In this document: positions 56,800-64,000 of the stretch, in pieces
Layout of the letters: each line of letters opens with the position of its first letter
How positions within the stretch are numbered: the stretch's first letter is position 1
NCBI RefSeq assembly: GCF_030247195.1
Contig: NC_080670.1
Coordinates: forward strand, 158,360,580-158,424,579
Length of the DNA: 64,000 bases
From: Topomyia yanbarensis
Lineage: Eukaryota > Arthropoda > Insecta > Diptera > Culicidae
Direction: 5' to 3'
Position numbers and translations under genes: made by a program
Notes under the pieces: generated by a model
Seen by the model: only the letters and a program-made list of their open reading frames with translations
What the model was told of the DNA's origin: nothing
Database searches by the model: none

Positions 56800-57436
56800 G
56801 CACCTGCAGCCTTAGAAACACTCACACACAAGCACGCACGGACTCCGCACGCACACGATATGGCGAACGATACGCCGATTGGTGGGGACGAGACGCACGA
56901 TCGAACGCCGAACCCAGCACGGATGTACGCTCACCCCGAAAACGCACGGTGCGGGTTTTTATGCCCCGAACACGCACACACGCACAAGCAAGTTCCGAAT
57001 ACAGTCCGAGGATATGATCCGAACGAAAAAAAAAATCCGTCAATTCAATGAAACCAAACAAAAAAAATCCACCACCGTGCTGGCAAACTAACGATCGCGA
57101 AACTCACGCACGCACGCACAGAACTCGATCGCTCACTTTCGGCTGCTGTTCGCTTCGCAAACAAACATGCGAAGCGATCACTTCAATGTGTGTACTTGGT
57201 CACTTGCCGCAACAGAAAAAAAAGTCACTGAACCTGTCTCATTTCACGCGAATGTTTCGTACCGACGATCTGTGTGCGTTTTGAAGTGAAAACAAAAACA
57301 TACGTGAACCTTTTTCTTCCTCTTCTTGTTTTGGTGCTTTTCTGGTTCAGTTTGACCGAGAGTGCCGAAAACGGAACAAAACATCACACGCAATAACGCA
57401 CATTTTCAATTTCTCCAAACACTTTTAGTTAATTTA

Positions 57437-57453
57437 CTTCTTCTTCTTCTTCT
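57437..57453. repeat. short TTC trinucleotide run
   Basis: Five to six TTC units in a row within the CA/GC-rich island. Confidence 0.7.
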
Positions 57454-59163
57454 GCCAATCGGCCTTACTGATGATCTTTCTTCGATTATTTCGAGGAGCA
57501 TCAGGAGGAGTGTCCACTCGTAATCCCAATCGAAGTGGGCGGAGCTAACAACTAATCGACGCTTGGAGGAAACAAACACATTTGCTCGTTTTTCTGTCGC
57601 ATTTGATCGTTTTTACCGCTGCTGCTGTTGCTTTTGTTGTTACTGTTCGATTACTAATCACGCACTTTCTTGGTTGATCGATGATGGTTTCAATGAGAAC
57701 AAAACTTGCATTCCTCGATTGGCTGGAAATTCTACTCCTCCTACTTCTACTGTTTTCCTTTTTTTCAATCGTGAAAAACTAAACGATGATGGTGGTGATT
57801 TGGTTTTTCTTGTACAAACTGTACTCGTTTCTTTTCTGCTGCGGAGCTGTTGTTGTTTCCGTAGCAATGAAGTATGCCACTCACTCGAAGAAATTGGATG
57901 CTTCTAAACTTTCCTATTTTTTTTTCAACGTGCAATTTTCCTTTGTTTACTTGCTCAATATAGTATATTTTAATCAGATTCAAAATTCAAATTTTATGGC
58001 ATTTTACATTGACGACTTTTTGTTTTGTTGCTTTTTTAAATTTAGGGAAAAACTGAAAAGATTTTGTATAACTGCGAGAAAATAGAGAATTAGAATCGTT
58101 TTGGACTGGTTCGGAAGCGCCATCGCCAACGGCAGAGAGCACTACAATTTTGATCCGCCTACGATCAACCGTGATCGAAAAAAACCCTTTTCCCGTTTTT
58201 TTTTCATGCCGCAATTTAAATGCCATCACGGCGGAGCAAAGTCCTAAGAAGGAGACAATAAAATCGCTTTGAACCGTTTAAATCTCAGCAGCACAACCGA
58301 ACGATGCAGCCAGTGAACGACGGTGGAATTTATTGGTGGGAAAAAGTTGGCTCAAACAAAGCAAACCGGGAGATTTGTTGTTACCGGCTGGCAGGTCTCT
58401 GAATTACGATCGCTAGCATAGCCTACTGTGCGGGTCGCTGGCGAGGGCGCTTCTTAGAACACACTGCATTCACGCATAACTCGCGAATTAATCCCATCTT
58501 CTGAAGCAATAAGTTTCAAGTCACTTCCGTGGAACTGGATACTTCCGAAGCAGCACTAGCTCGGTGTGGAGCGGCGTGTGTTTCTTCTTCACTGTCTAAT
58601 TTTTTAATAAACGTCAGCGAGCGGTGTAATGGTAGTCCTAGGCTTAGAAGTTGAAAAGTTCCTCCAACGAAAAAAAAAACAACTCGTCCAAGAACGGCTA
58701 GCAAGGAAACTAGCCGTGACACACACTCACATGACGCCACCGCGCGCGCTCTTCGGTTATCGGTTGATCCGTGTTCCGACGTACACACAAGAAGGCCACC
58801 ACACAATTTCTCCGCGACACACACTTCTCCTCCCACGGAAGTTAGACGAGTGTAGAATTGAAAAAAAAAAAACACTGTGAATCTAAGTGCGGAACGGGAC
58901 GTCCTCTCCCGAGCCACGGAACCAACCAGATCAGTATCCCCGAAAAAAAACTATACTAAATAGTTGGACACACTCTTCTTCGGTCTTCGGGTAGTTCGGG
59001 TCGCGCGGAGGCTCCGGAGCCATGTACCACACACGTCCTAGAGTCCGCCTGATCTGATCTGAACTGGTCGGTGGTCGATTGGTCCAACTCCAAGCCAGAG
59101 GAAGAACTCCGTCGTGTTGTGTGTGACGTGTGTGTGATGAGAGATCGTAGTGCACCTCGTCCT

Positions 59164-59186
59164 CGTCATCATCATCATCATCATCC
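59164..59186. repeat. short CAT trinucleotide run
   Basis: About seven consecutive CAT/ATC units. On the minus strand this encodes a run of Asp in one frame, which explains the acidic stretch in a long shadow frame there. Confidence 0.75.
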
Positions 59187-61100
59187 GGATCACCACCAAG
59201 TCCAGCGCGAAGAAGCCTTCGGCTTCCAAAAAATAAACGGAACACACACAAGAGGCGACGGGGCAGGAGGCAAATCGTAGTTGCTTGTGGAGGCACACTG
59301 TACACAGAAGGAAAAAAACACTTCTAATTAATCCGCTCCGCTCTCGACTGGCAGGCGGCAGCGGTATGTTGCTGCACTTACGATGCGGCCGAACAGCGAC
59401 TTGTATTGAACTGACGTTTGAACACAGAACGCAGTGCTGCGTTTCTGTGCTAGAGAAAAATCGCACTCGCTGCGGCCAGCCGACATAGGCGCGCACATAG
59501 AGGCTCTCCTCCATACGACCACATAGCAGCCAGTGGACCTAGTACATAGGCCCCCGTGGTGGTCTATCACTGTGTGTGCAACGCCGCACACGCTGCATAT
59601 TGTGTTACGAGAGCCCCCCTCGTCTAAAACGTACGCTGCATAAACCCCCGGAAGGAGGAGGAAAAAGGTTAGTGTTCTGGGAGAATGCGCACGTGAGGGG
59701 ATCCAGAGAACGTGACGGCGCGATGCACACACATCTACAGCCACCGTTTGCCCTCTCTCGCTCTTTCCCTCTATCTCTCTTGCTCGCAAAAAATAACGTA
59801 CTCTCGCACCTTCTCACGATTTCTCCCATCGCCTTACACTAGCCGGGTACATAGGCCATCCATATACAAACGTCGCTCTCGAAGCGCATCCGAAAGAACG
59901 CATTCTCTCACGAAGCTTTCGCACGCGCAACCGATACCCACGGAATCACCCAACACAACAGCGTGAAGTAAATAAAACTCACCAGCCACTCACCAACACA
60001 CCAGTTAGGCACTCATTTCCCCTCCGTGAGTCAAACTCCCGTTCTCTCGTGTATTCTCTTTCTCAACAAAACCTCTCCAAATCTTTGCTCCCCACGATGT
60101 TATTTATATACACTCGAACACCATGCGAAACGCTTTTTTTTCACTACGCTCTCACGCTTTACTCTATAAACAACATCTGAACGAACTCGTCGTGGCCGTC
60201 GCCGTCGTCGTCGCTGTAACGAGGGGGTGTGGGAAAACATTCCACCCATTGCACACCCAAGCAGCCGCCGCTCGCAAACCCAGCAAAAACATCACGAAAC
60301 TTCTTGAGAACAAGATTTTCCGAAGTAAATAAGCCTCGCTCTCGCTCTGGCGCGGCGGGCGGCGGCCCAAAGCTCGTTCGCTGCTTCTTTTTTCGCCCCG
60401 CTGCTGCTGCTGGTTGACTGCGGCTGCCAACGAACGACTGCTGCCAGTGCACTCACACGGGCAAGCGGTACGCGCTGACGACGACGACGGGGTGGAAAGC
60501 CCAAAGTTTTCCGAGCTGCTGCTTGCTGCCCTGACCGGGCCGACCGACCTACCCACGTGCGTCGTCGTCGTCATCATCAGTTCGAGTACACAACCTGCCA
60601 GAAGTGAAAAACAAAACAGCCAAAAAGGACGAAGGAAAACAAAACAAAACATATTCAACTCCGGACTGGTCGCGGTCGTGTGAGGTTTGCCGGGGGGTCG
60701 ATGGCGGCACGCGGGCAACTTTTTCGAGGTTGGAAAATTTTCGTCTCTTGTTTTGTTTTTATTTTTCACCAGTACCTAGCCTTTGGCCGTTCGTTGGTTC
60801 GTGTGCGTGTGTGTTGGTGTTGGTGGAATATACCCTGTCAAAGAATTGCACTTTCTTGCTAGAGCTGGGTGGAACAACGAAAAGGGAAGAAATGCGTGTG
60901 GTCTGCTGGAAAGTTTTTAATTAACCTGCGTGGGGTGACTCCCAGCAGCACCGTTTGGGATCAAATTTTCATCGCTCAAATAATATTACACGGTTGATTT
61001 ACGGCGACCTCTTATTGTCTTCGCTCCCGTTGTCGTTGTCGTAGTCGTCGTGTTGCGGAATTTAGTTGCAAGTGCTAGTTTTACCGTCGGCCATTTATCG

Positions 61101-61450
61101 GAGCATTATTGAGCTGCAACGTGCGGATAGAACCCGACGGGACCCTGACAGTTTCTGCCGTCGGAATATCTTTTTCCGAGCATTGTACTATGCATTCAAA
61201 TGTGTTATATTATTTGGTTTACTGGTTAAAAATGATAAAATGAACGAGTTCAAACCATTTAAAGCTGTTAAAAATAAAAAAAAAATAAATTGCTAAGTAT
61301 TGATACTTCATATTGTTGCGGTATCGGACTTTTGATTTCGACATACCTTGCAGCTGACGTATTGTACGAATTGTAGTACGATAGGTCGAACAGATTGTTG
61401 AAGCAACGACCGATTCACAACCATACTTAGTTAAGCTCAGTCGGAAAATC
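61101..61450. other. intergenic, nothing recognised
   Basis: AT-rich spacer between the island and the hairpin repeat. Confidence 0.4.
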
Positions 61451-61570
61451 AACCGGAATGCTGTTTCTAATCCGGCTTCAATGACACAACCGATTCTAGT
61501 TAGAATCGGTTGTGTCGCTGGAGCCGGAATACGAATTAGAACCAGCCAGAATTCCGGCTCAGTTCCGGTT
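61451..61570. repeat. hairpin MITE with perfect 16-bp core
   Basis: GACACAACCGATTCTA (61483-61498) and its exact complement (61501-61516) are separated by GT. The pairing extends outward through CCGGCTTCAAT / GCTGGAGCCGG, and AACCGGAA / TTCCGGTT lie at the outer edges (61451 and 61563). Probably a small foldback MITE. Confidence 0.75.
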
Positions 61571-61599
61571 GAACGTTACTGGGTAGGCGTGCACAGCTT

Positions 61600-61805
61600 C
61601 TTTCATTAGGGGGCGGCAAACCAAGCATTTCTGGAGAAACTTTTCAATAGGTCCTAAGAAACATTGAGAGCCTCTCTTTGTTTCCAGTCTTTCGATTATT
61701 ACGACGTCACTATAACACTTTTCAGTAAATTCCCGGAACATCTTTAAAGTCGATGGTGTCCATTAGAATATTATGCAAAAAATTGAATAACAAATGTTGA
61801 AACTC
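61600..61805 (+). repeat. dispersed repeat, copy D
   Basis: CTGGAGAAACTTTTCAATAG, CGATTATTACGACGTCACTA and AGAATATTATGCAAAAAATT match copies A (reversed), B and C in order. Confidence 0.65.
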
Positions 61806-62945
61806 TGTCCCTAGCTGTTGAACCAATCTCGAACCATATCGTGTTAGGATAGAATTAACATCAACAGGCGTATAGGGGGCAATAAAAGTGTCATTACTAA
61901 GTATTCGTCATTACTCGCCTTACACGATCATTAAAAATGACGTTACTGTTTAGTTATGACGTCTCGTGTAAAGGTACGTTATGACATGGAAAGCTTTATA
62001 CATACCTTAAATAAGCCGATTCTGAAGCCTGGCTGTTGGCGAAATAATGGATTATCGAAAAGGCACATAAGCAAAATAACTTGTTTTGCTTATGTTCCCT
62101 TTCACTTCCCCTCAAAAATTAACGGTTCATATACACCAAACAACAAAACGGAAAAAATTGTTTATAGGCCCTTTTCTTAATGAAAAAGACTATATTTGAA
62201 AAGGGAACAAAAACATCGCAACACCAAGAAAGGGATCAAATTAAACGTCACATTATCATTTGCTGTAAACAAAAGGGCTCACCCGCATGCACTATAAGCT
62301 AACGTCTCGCTGAAAAGGGATTATGGGAGAGGGCACAAAACCAGTGCGATGTTTCAAAAGAGACCAAAACATTTATCCGCAAAAATCGTTCAAAATACAT
62401 TTTTTTTAATAAATCTGGCATATTATTCGGAAAAAATGGTTAATTTAACACGGCATTGAGTTGTTTGGTCCTTAAATCAAGCTCCTGTTCATAAATGGGA
62501 ATATAAAGTACGAGGTAATTTTTCAGACGCCATTTTCTCAACATGAGCATATTGTATATAATGCCTTATGAAATGTTGACGTCGAATTGTAAGATACTGT
62601 GCTTTGGTTTTTAAGCACTGGTTGACGTTAGCTCTGAAAAAGAGACGCTATGTGTGTTCTTGTGCAAATTCCACAACTACTTTAGTTACAGGTTTTGGGC
62701 ACTTCACGCGTAAAAGTGATTTTACCTAATTTTGTCCTTACTTTATTTTCACCCGATTTTTTCTGTTTCTGGAGAAATGTTTTCCCGTGTTTCTTTCACA
62801 AGGAGGAGTCTCCAGTGTAATCTCGGCATCAATATGATTAGCACCCTCGCTAATGGTGCTGCTTGTTGATTTGGAGATGTCGGATGCCCCCTTTTCGGTT
62901 CAGGTGATGATATTGAAAACTGTTGGTTAGATTTGTTTGCTGTAC
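61806..62945. other. intergenic, nothing recognised
   Basis: Part of 62.61-62.76 kb resembles the foldback at 54.9-55.1 kb and its right flank. No gene was seen before the candidate small secreted frame. Confidence 0.4.
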
Positions 62946-63230
62946 ATGAGTTTACCTCGGTGGCTGCTGGGAATGATAATTTTAATAGCTAATGTGATGC
63001 AAAGTCGTGTAGTCGTTCCTCTATTTTACTGTCGTTTACGTACATGGGATATCGATAAGAACGTCGTCATACTCAACCATTTAGTTTTGATTGATGCACA
63101 AAATGGATCTTTTTACCCGGACCAATTTGGTGAAGGTTATGAGTGCACTGTAGATGGTGTGATAGAACAGAATAACTTATATTCCGACATCAGATTTTTT
63201 CTAATGCCCAACCGGATATCAGACCATTAA
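62946..63230 (+). CDS. candidate small secreted protein, 94 residues, unknown family
   Basis: From the ATG at 62946 the product begins MSLPRWLLGMIILIANVMQS: a basic residue, a hydrophobic core of about 11 residues and a small-residue end, as in a signal peptide. The mature part has mixed, protein-like composition with two cysteines (FYCRL and YECTV) and motifs such as NGSFYPDQFGEGYE. NGS is a possible N-glycosylation site. TAA at 63228-63230 is followed 8 bases later by AATAAA at 63239. An in-frame TTG at 62937 is not used here as a start. The context before the ATG is weak. I do not recognise the family; a single-exon gene, a last exon, or a chance frame are all possible. Confidence 0.4.
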   Translation: MSLPRWLLGMIILIANVMQSRVVVPLFYCRLRTWDIDKNVVILNHLVLIDAQNGSFYPDQFGEGYECTVDGVIEQNNLYSDIRFFLMPNRISDH

Positions 63231-64000
63231 AAGAATAGAATAAACGAAAGCAATTTACTATAAATGTTTCAGTTAACCTCATGCTTATTTCGATCTGTTT
63301 TATCATTGTATATTATTAAAAAAAACTTAAATTACTTGTGATTCTAACGTTAGAACCCAAAAAAAAATGAAGCAAAGCAATACTTTGGCACTACAATCTC
63401 TTTATGTACTCTTTTTCAACAGACTTGGAACAAAATTAGAACTAAGAACAAATCTAACACAAATTTTGAATAACTTTAGAACCAACGAAGTTGAGGTTCA
63501 AAAATCTAAAAAAATGTTATTACATATTCTAAAAATACATACTTTGGGAAATATCTGTGCGAAATTACATCCAGATCGAAGCACAGGATTTCAAACCACA
63601 GCAGTTTGCAGCGCACTTGTTCTATCCACGAATGAAGTGAATACAAAACTTTGAAAACGATTATCTCGGAATAAAGTTTCTTGAAAAGGACCGTTGCGGT
63701 GAACGTGATATCTTAAAAACTACTCAAACGATTATCATAATTTTTGTTTTAAAATCTTCGTATTTACATTCTCGTGTACTTGAACGGTTCATTTATCATC
63801 TAAAAAATTTTGATACATTGCAATGATTTTTTTTTTTTTAATTTTTGAAAACCCCAACAGCATTTTTTTTTGTCAACATTTTTTTATGCGGAGATTTTTT
63901 TTTAAACCGAATCGTTGAAGTACACAACAATACAATTTTCTTCAACATAGTTTTTGCTTTTTTGAAATAAGTTTAACGGTTCATCTGAGTGAGTATTCAA
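63231..64000. other. AT-rich 3' region, no clear gene
   Basis: AATAAA at 63239-63244 could end the preceding candidate gene. A 95-codon frame at 63367-63654 has no recognised domain; CTCTTTTTCAACAG near 63420 resembles a splice acceptor, so part of it could be an exon. The last 200 bases are T-rich. Confidence 0.35.

Larger units (their letters stand above)
56800..61100 (-). other. GC/CA-rich island, candidate host 5' region
   Basis: About 4.3 kb with raised GC, CA-rich and CGCACGCA-like runs, and few transposon signs, unlike the rest of the window. On the minus strand there are good splice-donor matches: CTG then GTGAGT near 59983, C then GTAAGT near 59381, and AAG then GTAGGT near 56678. 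Open frames of 150-200 codons on the minus strand (59328-59789, 60164-60769) are compositionally driven and show no domains. The likeliest reading is promoter and 5' UTR exon sequence of a host gene on the minus strand, but a plus-strand gene cannot be excluded. Confidence 0.3.

Noticed and set aside
60164..60769. Minus-strand frame of 201 codons
   Set aside because: It is driven by GC-rich and trinucleotide composition (Ser, Thr, Gln and Ala runs), with no domain. Frames of similar length exist in other phases of the same stretch.

Overview
This is eukaryotic, AT-rich, mostly non-coding DNA with the texture of a large mosquito (culicine-type) genome. The reasons are a mariner-family transposase with exact D,D37E spacing (ITmD37E was described from mosquitoes), many MITE families whose ends resemble common mosquito repeats (piggyBac-like TTAA, Harbinger-like TAA, hAT-like 8-bp target duplications), and degraded R1-, RTE- and I/LOA-type LINEs. 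The species cannot be fixed from the sequence. No complete host gene with several recognisable exons is visible. Most long open frames are chance frames or shadows.

Layout. 0-4.8 kb: a foldback repeat, a 3'-end LINE fragment (minus strand), two copies of a MITE, and a 125-bp perfect foldback with a 9-bp target duplication. 4.8-5.5 kb: a strong candidate host promoter (Inr + DPE at exact spacing) with a predicted non-coding first exon and splice donor. 7.7-8.5 kb: a 117-bp satellite-like array with a three-unit higher order; a diverged relative lies at 38.6-38.9 kb. 9.2-12.6 kb: a degraded R1-like LINE on the minus strand ending in an AAATA microsatellite and carrying a TA-flanked MITE. 14.8-20.1 kb: a TTAA MITE, an ITmD37E transposase pseudogene, tandem repeat units and a piggyBac-like non-autonomous element. 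20.6-21.3 kb: a GC-richer island with a short open frame encoding a signal-peptide-like sequence that ends at a splice donor. 22.7-30.3 kb: three hAT-like elements (one a 1.4-kb foldback) and nested MITEs. 31.9-37 kb: foldback MITEs, a perfect 18-bp hairpin, a Tc1 (DD34E) pseudogene split by a MITE, a gag/ORF1 zinc-knuckle remnant, and a three-level nested hAT copy. 38.2-38.5 kb: a foldback whose two arms both carry a tRNA-like B box. 42.8-49.4 kb: a large interrupted inverted repeat with a TATA+Inr+DPE promoter at its left end, ending against an RTE-type LINE pseudogene at 49.4-50.4 kb. 51-56 kb: AT-rich DNA with small hairpins. 56.8-61.1 kb: a GC- and CA-richer island with minus-strand splice donors, possibly a host 5' region. 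62.9-63.2 kb: a 94-codon frame resembling a small secreted protein with a nearby poly(A) signal.

The transposable elements are inactive remnants, so they do not form a working pathway. The candidate host pieces (4.8 kb promoter/exon, 21.1 kb signal-peptide exon, 62.9 kb small secreted frame, 57-61 kb island) are predictions needing transcript evidence. I found no convincing new multi-gene system; the most informative structures are the promoter candidates, the nested insertions and the foldbacks.
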